A stretch of 34,248 bases of DNA from Burkholderia cepacia (GCF_001039005.1 NZ_LDWR01000082.1:1-34248); one strand, 5' to 3'. Shown: positions 17,751 to 25,938, counted from the stretch's first letter. A program made the numbers and translations. The notes: generated by a model not told the origin, from the letters alone.

Positions 17751-18440
17751 TCAACCGAGCACCGACTCCATCAACCACTCGCGCGCGATCGCCGTGCATA
17801 GCGCGGGCCGCTCCAGGGTCGGGAAATGGCCGCATCCATCGATTGATTCGAAACGGGCGTGCGGCATCAAGCCGGCGATGCGGCGGCCAACGTCGACGGG
17901 CACGAAGCGGTCCGCGGCGCCCCATATGAGCAACGTGGGGACCTTGCTCGATGCCAGGGTCGACCAATGATCCGAACGCGTCAGCGTCGAGTCGGATTGA
18001 CGGGCAAACAACTCCGCACCGGCATCGCGAGCCATCTGAATGAACGCAGCCCGTGATGTGCGATCGTCAGGCGGGATTGCATTCTCGGCAAACTCCGCAA
18101 TGACGCGCTCATGCTCGCCGGTGCGGATTCTCCGGCTAGTCGCACGAACGGCATCCGGGTTCGGATGAACGCCCGGCTGGCAGTTCATCAGCCAGAGTCC
18201 GCGGACGCGGTCTGGCGCTCTCGCGAGCACTTCCATCGCGACGCACCCGCCATATGCGGTACCAACGAGAACGAACGTGCCGCTCGTCAATGTCAGGAGC
18301 TTCTCGGCACTCTCGGCGAAGGTTGCGTGCGCCAATATCTTCACGGTCGGTGAAGCAAGGTCCTTGAGCGCTTCGATCTGGTCGGCATACATGCGGCCAT
18401 CACACGGCATCGCCGGTAGAAATATGAGCGGTAGCGACAT
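17751..18440 (-). CDS. Alpha/beta hydrolase with nucleophile Ser replaced by Ala
   Basis: A 229-residue alpha/beta-hydrolase-fold protein. The nucleophile elbow, normally GxSxG, reads GTAYGG with Ala at residue 62 (codon GCA at 18255-18257). The other two triad positions look intact: Asp in LLIWGAADRFVP and His in GCGHFPTLE. As written it should lack serine-hydrolase activity, unless the chemistry resembles cofactor-free dioxygenases or lyases of this fold. The start MSLPLIFLP at 18440 begins right at the first strand; in-frame ATGs up to 18512 exist and no site has a good ribosome-binding site. It lies 114 bases downstream of the DUF6881-like gene on the same strand, within the less GC-rich segment. 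Confidence 0.75.
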   Translation of the reverse strand: MSLPLIFLPAMPCDGRMYADQIEALKDLASPTVKILAHATFAESAEKLLTLTSGTFVLVGTAYGGCVAMEVLARAPDRVRGLWLMNCQPGVHPNPDAVRATSRRIRTGEHERVIAEFAENAIPPDDRTSRAAFIQMARDAGAELFARQSDSTLTRSDHWSTLASSKVPTLLIWGAADRFVPVDVGRRIAGLMPHARFESIDGCGHFPTLERPALCTAIAREWLMESVLG

Positions 18441-18554
18441 CGGAATGGTTCGGGCTGGCAGTTGAATCGGGCCAACGGGTTGCGCTCGCATCACGATGCA
18501 GCGGCAGACCAATTGATCGTAATCTGGCCGAGGTTATCGGCTGGCCGCTTCTGG

Positions 18555-18854
18555 TCAAGCTTGGTCGAGGTTGTCGATAGGTGCCACGTGGCAAGACCAT
18601 AACGTGTCGAACATTTCCAACGTGGTCTCTTGTGCGTCGAATTCCGGATCCTCGTTGATCTCGACCAGCGAGGGCACCGGAACGGTTCCTAGCGCCGTCC
18701 CCTGCGACGACCTCGTTTCGTCGGCAAACCCCACTCGGCCATCGCGAAAAAACTCGAGCTTGCGCACCTCGTAGCGATCACGGTCAAGCACCGAAACGAG
18801 ACGGACCGGCTCTGTATCAAAAGCGTGCTTCCATGCGACGTCGATGGCGATCAT
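18555..18854 (-). CDS. Small DUF6881-like protein
   Basis: A 99-residue protein with the pattern AWKHAFDTEPVRLVSVLDRD, RYEVRKLEFFRDGRVGFAD, GTALGTVPVPSLVEINEDPEF and ETTLEMFDTLW. I associate this with the DUF6881 family of small cytoplasmic proteins, some found near polymorphic-toxin loci as candidate immunity proteins; that association is from memory. The start ATG 18854 begins the conserved region directly. No toxin gene is adjacent. An orphan immunity-type or housekeeping role cannot be told apart. Confidence 0.62.
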   Translation of the reverse strand: MIAIDVAWKHAFDTEPVRLVSVLDRDRYEVRKLEFFRDGRVGFADETRSSQGTALGTVPVPSLVEINEDPEFDAQETTLEMFDTLWSCHVAPIDNLDQA

Positions 18855-18989
18855 GCTTCTTCTCGTTGCGATGTTGTCGACGATAGCTTTTGGCCGCCAC
18901 GTTCCGAATGCGGAGGACGGCTGCCATCCGTGAGGACGCCGATCAAACGTCGGCTTTCTTCGCCGGAGGCAGTGCCACTTTTTACTGAG

Positions 18990-19589
18990 TTACGGCAAGT
19001 AAGGCGTGATGTTCGTCATCGCGCGAGAAACATACGCTTCCTTCTCTCCGACCGGCGCAACGTAGTGCAGTGCGCTCCGCGCGGCTTCTTCACCTTCCAT
19101 GCGCGCAATGATCCATGCGGCCAGATACTGCGACGCAAAGCAGCCACCCGCGGTTGCAACGTTGCCTTGAGCGAAGAACGGCTGATTGAGGACGTCGACG
19201 CCCGCCTCGATTACCCAGGGTTTGGTCGTGAGGTCCGTGCAGGCCGGGACTCCGCCGAGGAGGCCCAGCTTCGCCAGAACCAACGTGCCCGAACACTGCG
19301 CGCCGATAAGTTGCCGGGCAGGATCGAGCTTGATCTGCGCCATCAGTGCCGCATCGTTGACGATCTCCCGGGTTTGAATGCCGCTCCCGACGATGACGGC
19401 ATCCGCCGTGCAGGCGTCCGCCAACGTTGACTGCGCGTGGACAGTCACGCCATTCATCGAAGTGACGGAATGCTCCGGGCATGAGAGCGTTACCCGCCAG
19501 TCGGGCTTCTTGATTCGATTGAGCACGCCAAGTGCAATGAGGGAGTCGAGTTCGTTGAAGCCTTGGAAGGTCAGGATCGCGATGTGCAT
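18990..19589 (-). CDS. DJ-1/PfpI family protein
   Basis: A 199-residue protein of the DJ-1/PfpI (class I glutamine amidotransferase-like) superfamily. The N-terminal strand MHIAILTFQGFNELDS contains the conserved Glu13, and the nucleophile elbow GAQCSGTLV holds Cys99. Members include isonitrile hydratases, glyoxalase III and peptidases; the FNELDS start is like those of isonitrile-hydratase and transcription-regulator-type domains. There is no C-terminal AraC helix-turn-helix, so it is a stand-alone enzyme or sensor. Start ATG 19589 gives the normal family length; the frame extends to 19838 but adds non-homologous sequence. It is divergent from the YbaK-like gene and marks the edge of the low-GC segment. 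Confidence 0.82.
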   Translation of the reverse strand: MHIAILTFQGFNELDSLIALGVLNRIKKPDWRVTLSCPEHSVTSMNGVTVHAQSTLADACTADAVIVGSGIQTREIVNDAALMAQIKLDPARQLIGAQCSGTLVLAKLGLLGGVPACTDLTTKPWVIEAGVDVLNQPFFAQGNVATAGGCFASQYLAAWIIARMEGEEAARSALHYVAPVGEKEAYVSRAMTNITPYLP

Positions 19590-19889
19590 GGGGTGCCGTA
19601 TCTGAGGTCTGTCGGAGCATATTGCCAGATCGCCGACAATCTGGAAGCGTCGGTGAACGACGCTGCCTGGCTGAACGCCGACAGTTCTCCCCGCATTCCG
19701 CACCATTCCGCAAAGAACCGTTCCTTCGATCCCCTTTTCCCGATGGCCACGGCCGCCCCCCGTGGCAACCCACACTTCCACCACCTCCGTGACAAAACGT
19801 CTATAATTGGACAATCCATCGACCACCACGTGGCACACGCCTCACCCCGTGCACACCGCGATTCCCCGGCCCAGCCTCCCCGGAGCGAC
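19590..19889. promoter_or_regulatory. Divergent intergenic region with a consensus -10 box
   Basis: This 300-base gap lies between the DJ-1-like gene (reverse) and the YbaK-like gene (forward). A perfect TATAAT at 19802-19807 points to a forward promoter about 80 bases before the YbaK start, but no good -35 lies 16-18 bases upstream of it. It overlaps an imperfect dyad, ATTGGACAAT, which may be a regulator site. Confidence 0.5.
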
Positions 19890-20405
19890 ATGAACGCCTA
19901 CCCCGTTTTCGACACGCTTTGCGACCTGCTGACGACCTCCGGCGCACGCTTCCGCGTGCTGGAGCATCCGGCGGAAGGTAAATCCGACGTCATCGCCGCG
20001 ATCCGCGGCACGCGCCCCGAACAGGGCGCGAAAGCAATGCTCTGTACCTTCAAGGACGGCGGCGACACCACCGCGCTTGCCGTCATCCCCGGCCACCTGA
20101 AGATCGACTTCCGCAAGGTCGCCGATGCCGTCGGCCGCCGCAAGGCAACACTCGCCTCCCCCGACCTCGCGGCCGCCGTCACGCGCTGCGTGATGGGCGC
20201 CGTGCCGCCGTTCGTGTTCGACGCCAACGTGACGCTCGTCGTCGATCCCGCACTGGTCGAACGCAACGCCGAGATCGCCTTCAACGCGGGCCGCCTCGAC
20301 CGCTCGGTCGTGCTCGACGCGGCCGACTACGTGCGGATCGCACGCCCGTTGCTGGCCGACATCACGCGGCCGGAAGCGGCGGACGGCGACGCACTCGCCG
20401 AATGA
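19890..20405 (+). CDS. YbaK/ProX-type aminoacyl-tRNA deacylase
   Basis: A 171-residue protein of the YbaK/EbsC/ProRS editing-domain family, which hydrolyses mischarged aminoacyl-tRNAs in the cytoplasm. The conserved Lys48 in QGAKAMLCTF and the glycine-rich turn GAVPPFVF match the family. It lacks an attached synthetase, so it acts in trans. Start ATG 19890 has CGGAG six bases upstream; the frame extends back to 19563 but that part overlaps the promoter. It is 61 bases before a DauR-like regulator and upstream of a PLP dehydratase. The grouping suggests protection from a non-standard amino acid that the dehydratase also degrades; that is inference. Confidence 0.83.
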   Translation: MNAYPVFDTLCDLLTTSGARFRVLEHPAEGKSDVIAAIRGTRPEQGAKAMLCTFKDGGDTTALAVIPGHLKIDFRKVADAVGRRKATLASPDLAAAVTRCVMGAVPPFVFDANVTLVVDPALVERNAEIAFNAGRLDRSVVLDAADYVRIARPLLADITRPEAADGDALAE

Positions 20406-20466
20406 CCGTTTCCGGCGCCCATTGCATCGATGCGGAACCGCCCGCCTCACTGAACGCGAATACACC

Positions 20467-21105
20467 ATGACCCCAACCCGGAACAAAGCGCTGTCGGAGC
20501 AGGCGTCGCTGATCGAACAGGTGCAGCGCATCGCCGAAGGGCTCGGCGAGATGTTCGCGCCGTTCACCGAGGTCGTGGTCCACGACCTGCGCACGCCGCA
20601 GCACGCGATCCTCGCGATCCACAACAACCTGTCCGGACGCGCGGTCGGCGATCCCGCGACCGAGCTCGGCCTCGCGCGCATCGCCGACGACGATTTCCCG
20701 CAAGTACTCGCGAACTACCCGAACCGCTTCGCCGACGGCCGCACCGCGAAAAGCACGTCGATCGGGATCAAGGATTCGACCGGGCGCTACGTGGCCGCGC
20801 TGTGCCTGAATGCCGACGTCACGCTGTTCCGCGGCTTCCAGGGCATGTTGAATCAGTTCTGCGCCACGGATGGCGAAACCGTCGCCGAAACGCTCGACCC
20901 GGCCGGCGCGGACGCGATCCGGCAACGCATCGACGCGTTTGCGTCGCGCCTCGCGACGACGCCGCGCGAACTGAAGACCGACCAGCGCCGCGAACTGATG
21001 CAGGCGCTGAAGACCGACGGCTTCCTCGAGGTGCGCCGCGCGATGGAAATCGTGTCGCAGCATCTCGGCGTATCGCGCGCGACGGTGTACAACGATGCGA
21101 AATGA
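20467..21105 (+). CDS. DauR-like transcriptional regulator (YheO PAS plus HTH)
   Basis: A 212-residue regulator with an N-terminal YheO-type PAS domain (about residues 20-120: IAEGLGEMFAPFTEVVVHDL, then NLSGRAVGDPATE and STSIGIKDSTGRYVAALC). A C-terminal DauR-type helix-turn-helix follows (VSQHLGVSRATVYNDAK at the end). The best known member, DauR of Pseudomonas, represses D-arginine catabolism. ATG 20467 is preferred over an in-frame ATG at 20422 because it matches the family start. It sits between the YbaK-like deacylase and the dehydratase, 60 bases before the latter, and probably controls both in response to an amino acid. Confidence 0.87.
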   Translation: MTPTRNKALSEQASLIEQVQRIAEGLGEMFAPFTEVVVHDLRTPQHAILAIHNNLSGRAVGDPATELGLARIADDDFPQVLANYPNRFADGRTAKSTSIGIKDSTGRYVAALCLNADVTLFRGFQGMLNQFCATDGETVAETLDPAGADAIRQRIDAFASRLATTPRELKTDQRRELMQALKTDGFLEVRRAMEIVSQHLGVSRATVYNDAK

Positions 21106-21165
21106 TGCGTGCGCGTCGTGCGCGCTGCGTTCCTGTTGACTGATCTTTCCGACCCTCGAACCACC

Positions 21166-22140
21166 ATGAACTCTCCGACTCTGCCTACGTACGACGACGT
21201 TGCCGCCGCCGCGGCCCGGCTCGCAGACCATGCCCACCGCACGCCCGTGATGACGTCGCGGACGATCGACGAAGCGCTCGGCGCGCAGGTGTTCTTCAAG
21301 TGCGAGAACCTGCAGCGGATGGGCGCATTCAAGTTTCGCGGCGCATTCAATGCGCTGTCGCGCTTCGATCCGGAGCAGCGCCGCCATGGCGTCGTCGCGT
21401 TCTCGTCCGGCAACCATGCGCAGGCGATCGCGCTGTCGGCGCGCATCCTCGGCATCCCGGCAACGATCGTGATGCCGCAGGATGCGCCGGTCGCGAAGAT
21501 GAACGCGACGCGCGGTTACGGCGGCAACGTCGTGACCTACGACCGCTACACCGAGGATCGCGAGCAAATCGGGCGCGATCTCGCGGCGAAGCACGGGCTC
21601 ACGCTGATCCCACCCTACGACCACGCGGACGTGATCGCCGGCCAGGGCACGGCGGCCAAGGAACTGTTCGACGAAGTCGGCCCGCTCGACGCGGTATTCG
21701 CACCGCTCGGCGGCGGCGGGCTGCTGTCGGGAACCGCACTCGCCACGCGCGCGCTGTCGCCGCGCGCAACCTTGTACGGCGTCGAACCCGAAGCCGGCAA
21801 CGACGGCCAGCAATCGTTCCGGTCCGGCGCGATCGTGCATATCGACACGCCGCACACGATCGCCGACGGCGCGCAGACGCAGCATCTCGGCAACCTGACG
21901 TTCCCGATCATCCGCCGCGACGTCGACGACATCCTGACCGCGACGGACGCGGAATTGATCGACTGCATGCGCTTCTTCGCGACTCGTATGAAGATTGTCG
22001 TCGAGCCGACCGGCTGCCTGTCGTTCGCGGCCGTGCGACGGATGAAGGACCAGCTGCAGGGCAAGCGCGTCGGCGTGGTGATCAGCGGCGGCAACGTCGA
22101 TCTCGAGAACTTCTGCAAGCTGGTGTCGGCATCGGCATGA
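21166..22140 (+). CDS. PLP-dependent threonine / threo-3-hydroxyaspartate dehydratase
   Basis: A 324-residue fold-type II PLP enzyme. Lys56 in GAFKFRGAF forms the internal aldimine and GGGG (residues 182-185) cradles the cofactor phosphate. There is no C-terminal ACT regulatory domain, so it is not a biosynthetic IlvA. PVMTSRTIDEALGAQVFFKCENLQ resembles the serine racemase / threo-3-hydroxyaspartate ammonia-lyase (Sry1) subgroup. It would deaminate a beta-hydroxy amino acid to a 2-oxo acid, for example 3-hydroxyaspartate to oxaloacetate. ATG 21166 follows the regulator by 60 bases; no strong ribosome-binding site is visible. Exact substrate among Ser, Thr and 3-hydroxyaspartate is uncertain. 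Confidence 0.88.
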   Translation: MNSPTLPTYDDVAAAAARLADHAHRTPVMTSRTIDEALGAQVFFKCENLQRMGAFKFRGAFNALSRFDPEQRRHGVVAFSSGNHAQAIALSARILGIPATIVMPQDAPVAKMNATRGYGGNVVTYDRYTEDREQIGRDLAAKHGLTLIPPYDHADVIAGQGTAAKELFDEVGPLDAVFAPLGGGGLLSGTALATRALSPRATLYGVEPEAGNDGQQSFRSGAIVHIDTPHTIADGAQTQHLGNLTFPIIRRDVDDILTATDAELIDCMRFFATRMKIVVEPTGCLSFAAVRRMKDQLQGKRVGVVISGGNVDLENFCKLVSASA

Positions 22141-22258
22141 TGCGTCACGGCGCGCGGGAACATCGTGTAATCCGCGCACCGACGCTCCTTCACATCGCGT
22201 TAAGTTTCGCGCCCTAGACTGATTACGTTGTCCCGCAGTCAGTCGTGAAGGAGCCAAC

Positions 22259-22507
22259 ATGAACACGCACGCGATCGTCGCCGCCGCCCTGGCGGCCGCT
22301 TCCCTTTCGGCGTTCGCTCAACCGGGCGTTACGTCATCCGGTTTTCCCGCCGCCTCGCCACGCGATGCAGTCGCGCAGGCGACGCATCGTTCGCCCGCCG
22401 CGCTGCCGTCCGCCGGCTTCGTGCTCGCGAAGATCGATCAGAACAATACGCCGCCCGATCGCGGCGGCGACCCGAGCGGCCGCGCGCACGCCGGCACCCG
22501 TATGTAA
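22259..22507 (+). CDS. Small exported Ala/Pro-rich protein
   Basis: An 82-residue protein with a Sec signal peptide (MNTHAIVAAALAAASLSAFA, cleavage likely after AFA at residue 20). The mature part is short, rich in Ala, Pro and Gly, and probably disordered (NNTPPDRGGDPSGRAH). The ribosome-binding site AAGGAG is six to eight bases upstream. Similar small periplasmic proteins are common in Burkholderia and have no assigned role. It stands alone, convergent with the SDR operon 36 bases away. Confidence 0.65.
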   Translation: MNTHAIVAAALAAASLSAFAQPGVTSSGFPAASPRDAVAQATHRSPAALPSAGFVLAKIDQNNTPPDRGGDPSGRAHAGTRM

Positions 22508-22543
22508 CGGCGCGCGAGTCGCCGCTGCCGCGCGCGTGCGTCG

Positions 22544-23368
22544 TCAGAACGACGGCAGCGACGGGTCGCGTGCGGCGAGAATGTCGTCGGTGCGCCGCTG
22601 CAGCGCGCCGTCGATCGTCTCCGGCTGCGGAATCAGCCAGTAGCGCCCTTCGCGGATGCCGTCGAACACCCGCTCGGCAAACGCGTCGGGCGTGAGCCCG
22701 TGCGCGTTCAGCATCGAGCGCATCGTGTCGACGAAGCCGCGCACCTCGGGCCGGTCGTGCGCGGCGCCGAACGGATCGTTGAAGATGTCCGACTGCACGG
22801 GGCCCGGCGCGAGCAGCGACACGCCGACCGGCGCGCCGAGCATCTTCAGTTCTCCGTACAGCGATTCCGTCAGCGCAACCACCGCGAATTTCGTCGCCGA
22901 ATAAGGCGACATCAGTGGGCTCGGCAGGAACCCGCCGACCGACGCGGTATTCACGACGCGCGCCGGCACGTTGCGTTCGAGCATCCGCGGCACGAAGCTG
23001 CGGATCCCGTTCAGCACGCCGTGCACGTTGATCGCGAAGCTGCGCTCGAAGCGTTCCGGCGTGATTTCCCAACTGAAGCCGGTCGCCATCACGCCCGCGT
23101 TGTTGAACAGCAGGTCGACGCCGCCGAAGCGCTGCCATGCCGCCTCCGCGAGTGCGTCGACGGCTTCCGGCCGGCTGACGTCGGTCGGCACGCACAGCAC
23201 GTCGGTATCGAGCGTCGCGGCGAACGCGTCGAGCCTCGCCGGATCGAGATCGGCCAGCACGACGCGCATGCCGAGTGCGGCCGCGTGGCGCGCGAGCCCG
23301 CTGCCGATGCCGCTGGCCGCGCCGGTAATCACGGCGGTGCCGCCGTCGAAACGAATCGATTTCGTCAT
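22544..23368 (-). CDS. Short-chain dehydrogenase/reductase
   Basis: A 274-residue SDR: TGAASGIG at residues 15-22, Asp40 after the second strand (LADLD, NAD preference), NNAG at 89-92, and the complete tetrad Asn114, Ser143, Tyr156 and Lys160 (YSATK). The C-terminal 40 residues (AERVFDGIREGRYWLIPQPE) are typical of a broad SDR group that lacks the usual VDGG end and often acts on bulky alcohols. Its ATG begins one base after the TGA of the upstream SDR (TGATATGAC), so the two are translationally coupled. Last gene of a five-gene reverse operon. Confidence 0.87.
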   Translation of the reverse strand: MTKSIRFDGGTAVITGAASGIGSGLARHAAALGMRVVLADLDPARLDAFAATLDTDVLCVPTDVSRPEAVDALAEAAWQRFGGVDLLFNNAGVMATGFSWEITPERFERSFAINVHGVLNGIRSFVPRMLERNVPARVVNTASVGGFLPSPLMSPYSATKFAVVALTESLYGELKMLGAPVGVSLLAPGPVQSDIFNDPFGAAHDRPEVRGFVDTMRSMLNAHGLTPDAFAERVFDGIREGRYWLIPQPETIDGALQRRTDDILAARDPSLPSF

Positions 23369-23369
23369 A

Positions 23370-24245
23370 TCAGAATCCTGTCGGGTCGATGTGGGGATGC
23401 GCGTACGCGGGAATCACGGGTGGCGGCAGCGGCGTGCGGCCGTCGAGCGAACGCACCGCGAGCTGCTGCGCGAGCGGGAAATGCAGGCTGTGCGTGACGA
23501 GGCCCGTGCGTTCGCGCGCCGGCAGGCTGCACAGCGCGAGCGCGGTTTCGGCGAGATACGCGACGTCCTCGGTCGGATAGCCTTCGGGGATGTAGCGCGC
23601 GGCGCCCGGCGTGCGGATCGCCGTGCTCGGCGCGACGAGATTCACCGCGATGCCGTCGGCTTCGAGTTCGGCCGCGAGCCCCTGCGTGAAGCGCGACAGC
23701 GCGGCCTTCACCGCCGCGTAGACGGTCGCGCCGCCCATCCGCGAGAAATCGTCGAACGGCCGCAGCGGCGGCAGCGCCGTCACCGAACCGACGTTCACGA
23801 TCCAGCCGGCGCCGCGTGCGCGCATCAGCGGGATCGCGGCCTGCGCCAGTGCGAACGGAATGCGGAGATAGTGTTCGATCGTCGTGTCGAACATCGTCAT
23901 CGGCATCGCGTCGATGCATGCGTAGTCGGCCACGCCCGCGTTGTTGACGAGGATGTCGAGGCCGCTGGCCGCCTGCGCCGCGCGCCCGACGAGCGCGTCG
24001 CGCTCGGCAGCGTTCGACAGGTCGGCCGCGAGCGCGATCGCACGGCCGCCGGCCTGTTCGATCAGCGCGACCGTTTCGGCGAGCGTGCCGGCGGTGCCAG
24101 CCGATTGCGTGAGGCTGCGTGCGGTGACGACGACGGTCGCGCCTTCGGCTGCGAGGCGCTGCGCGATCGCGCGGCCGATGCCGCGGCTCGCGCCCGTCAC
24201 GAGCGCGCACTTGCCGGCCAGGATCGGGGCTCGGGTGTCGGTCAT
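23370..24245 (-). CDS. Short-chain dehydrogenase/reductase with active-site insertion
   Basis: A 291-residue SDR with TGASRGIG at residues 17-24, TARS after the second strand (NADP-type), NNAG at 101-104, Ser154, Tyr176 and Lys180 (YAAVK). The spacing between catalytic Ser and Tyr is 22 residues rather than the usual 13, because of an inserted loop (LPPLRPFDDFSRMGGAT). This changes the pocket entrance and may define the substrate. ATG 24245 has AGGAGA upstream; a longer frame to 24275 is possible. It lies 30 bases after the quinone-oxidoreductase-like gene and is coupled to the next SDR. Confidence 0.86.
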   Translation of the reverse strand: MTDTRAPILAGKCALVTGASRGIGRAIAQRLAAEGATVVVTARSLTQSAGTAGTLAETVALIEQAGGRAIALAADLSNAAERDALVGRAAQAASGLDILVNNAGVADYACIDAMPMTMFDTTIEHYLRIPFALAQAAIPLMRARGAGWIVNVGSVTALPPLRPFDDFSRMGGATVYAAVKAALSRFTQGLAAELEADGIAVNLVAPSTAIRTPGAARYIPEGYPTEDVAYLAETALALCSLPARERTGLVTHSLHFPLAQQLAVRSLDGRTPLPPPVIPAYAHPHIDPTGF

Positions 24246-24275
24246 GTTGTCTCCTGTGATTTGAGTGCGGGCCAT

Positions 24276-25268
24276 TCAGCCGGCGATATCCGCAACGTGC
24301 AGCACGAGCTTGGTTTTCGCCTCGCCCGTTTGAACGAGATCGAGCGCCCGTGCCGCCTGTTCGAGCGGGAAACTGTCGAAGCGCGGCACGCGCAACGCGC
24401 GCCGGCCGAGGCGTTCGGCAATCGATGCGAGCGTGTTGCCGCTCGGCATCCGGCTGTAGGTCATCGCGGTGCGCAGCCCGCGCCGTGCGGCTTCGGCTCC
24501 CGTCGCGGCCAGCCGCTCGGCGTCGCCGGCCGCGAGCGTCATGATGTTCACCAGCGTGCCGCCGGGCGCGAGCAGGTCGAGCGCATCGGGCAGCGTGTCG
24601 CCGCCGACCGCGTCGAGCACGAGGTCGACGCCGCCGGGCGCCCATGCGCGCACCGCTGCCGCGATGTCCTGCGCGCGGTAGTCGATGCTCGCCGCCGCGC
24701 CCAGCGATTCGACCGTGTCGCGGTTGCGCGCGGAACACGTCGCCGCGACGCGCGCACCGGCCTGCGCGGCCAGCTGGATCGCGAACGTGCCGACCGCGCC
24801 CGCGCCGCCGTGCACCAGCACGGTCTGCCCCGCGCGCAACCCGCCGTCGTCGAACAGGCCGGCCCATGCGGCCAGCGCGGGGGTCGGCGTCGCGGCCGCT
24901 TCCGCGAAGCTCACCGTGTCGGGCAAGCGCACGACCGAGTCGTGGCGCACCGCGACGTATTCCGCATACGCGCCCCAACGCCCCGCGCCAACGTCGGTCT
25001 GCGCAAACACGCGCATGCCGGGCGCGAAGCCGTCGACGCCGTCGCCGACCGCTTCGACCACGCCCGCCGCATCGAAACCGATCACGAACGGAAACGTGTA
25101 CTCCATGAACGCGCCGAGATAACCTTCGCGGCATTTCCAGTCGGCGGGATTGACACCCGCGTACGCGACGCGGATCAGCACGTCGCCGGGGCGCGGCTTC
25201 GGCGCCGGTACATCGGCCAGCCGGAAAGCGCCGGAATGACCGACGCGGTCGATCAGGAGGGCTCGCAT
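24276..25268 (-). CDS. Zinc-free medium-chain (quinone oxidoreductase-type) dehydrogenase
   Basis: A 330-residue MDR-superfamily protein. The GroES-like half has PADWKCREGY and GFDAAGVVEAVG, and the NADPH motif HGGAGAVG is at residues 153-160. Structural-zinc cysteines and the catalytic zinc ligands are absent, which places it with quinone oxidoreductases and enoyl/zeta-crystallin-like reductases. It likely reduces an activated C=C bond with NADPH. ATG 25268 has GGAGA nine bases upstream; the frame continues to 25355 without a better site. Third gene of the AraC-linked reverse operon, followed by two SDRs, consistent with stepwise reduction or oxidation of one compound. Confidence 0.87.
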   Translation of the reverse strand: MRALLIDRVGHSGAFRLADVPAPKPRPGDVLIRVAYAGVNPADWKCREGYLGAFMEYTFPFVIGFDAAGVVEAVGDGVDGFAPGMRVFAQTDVGAGRWGAYAEYVAVRHDSVVRLPDTVSFAEAAATPTPALAAWAGLFDDGGLRAGQTVLVHGGAGAVGTFAIQLAAQAGARVAATCSARNRDTVESLGAAASIDYRAQDIAAAVRAWAPGGVDLVLDAVGGDTLPDALDLLAPGGTLVNIMTLAAGDAERLAATGAEAARRGLRTAMTYSRMPSGNTLASIAERLGRRALRVPRFDSFPLEQAARALDLVQTGEAKTKLVLHVADIAG

Positions 25269-25305
25269 TTTCGTGTCTCCAGGGTTGGGGTTGGCTTGGT
25301 GCGCG

Positions 25306-25938
25306 TCACGCCGCCGTGTCGGCCAGCAGGCTCGACGCGAGCGGACAGAACGCATGCGAGATCGCGTCGACCGTCCAGTCGGGGCTTTCGGCGTCGAACC
25401 GGCGGTCGACCCAGCCCCAGTGATACGGATGCATCAGGTATTCGCCGAGCAGATCGCCGACCTGCTCGAATTCCTGCTGCCATACGTGCGTCCATGCGCC
25501 GGGCGTCACGATCCGGCTCAGGCGCCAGTTGCGGATGCCGCGCATGAACGCGGGCATCTGCAGCAATTCGTGCTCCAGCGACGCGACCTGTGCTTCGCTC
25601 GCCTGCGGCCGCACGCGCAGCATCAGCGTGCGCCAGATGCCGTCGCGTAACGCCGGTTCGCGCAGGCCGCCGCCGATCGCACGGCAGGCCGCGCCGTCGA
25701 TGCGGGCTATGCCCGGCAGTCGAGCCAGCGCTGCGAAATCCGCTGCGGAATCGACCGCCCGTTCGTCGCGCAGCACGTCGAGCGTGTAGTCGCCCGCGCC
25801 CCAGCTACCTTCCAGATTGCGTGCGAGCGCCACGCGGGTTGCGCCGGGCAACGCCTGCGCGGCCTCGCGCAATGCATGCTCGATTGCGCCGCCGTCGCGA
25901 TCCGCCGAAACGAACACCTGTGCCGTGTCATGCCGCAT
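25306..25938 (-). CDS. Stress-responsive A/B-barrel (Dabb)-like protein
   Basis: A 210-residue protein that looks like two ferredoxin-like halves. The second (IWRTLMLRVRPQASEAQVASLEHELLQMPAFMRGIRNWRLSR in part) follows the Dabb pattern, with a HVWQQEFEQVGDLLGEYLMHPYH block that is typical of Dabb proteins. Such proteins bind or rearrange small hydrophobic intermediates; some are cyclases. ATG 25938 lies inside the upstream NIPSNAP-like gene (11-base overlap) and has GGAGG six bases upstream, so translation is coupled. Function in the operon is unknown, but a pair of small barrel proteins with three oxidoreductases resembles degradative clusters for cyclic compounds. Confidence 0.72.
   Translation of the reverse strand: MRHDTAQVFVSADRDGGAIEHALREAAQALPGATRVALARNLEGSWGAGDYTLDVLRDERAVDSAADFAALARLPGIARIDGAACRAIGGGLREPALRDGIWRTLMLRVRPQASEAQVASLEHELLQMPAFMRGIRNWRLSRIVTPGAWTHVWQQEFEQVGDLLGEYLMHPYHWGWVDRRFDAESPDWTVDAISHAFCPLASSLLADTAA

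Noticed and set aside
19789..19807. GTGACA plus TATAAT as a full promoter
   Set aside because: The spacing is only seven bases, far below the 16-18 needed; only the -10 is noted.
20362..22266. 634-codon reverse ORF
   Set aside because: Antisense to the DauR-like regulator and the dehydratase, both of which have intact family motifs.
22971..25547. 858-codon forward ORF
   Set aside because: Antisense to two SDRs and the MDR gene; Arg/Ala-rich with no recognisable domain.
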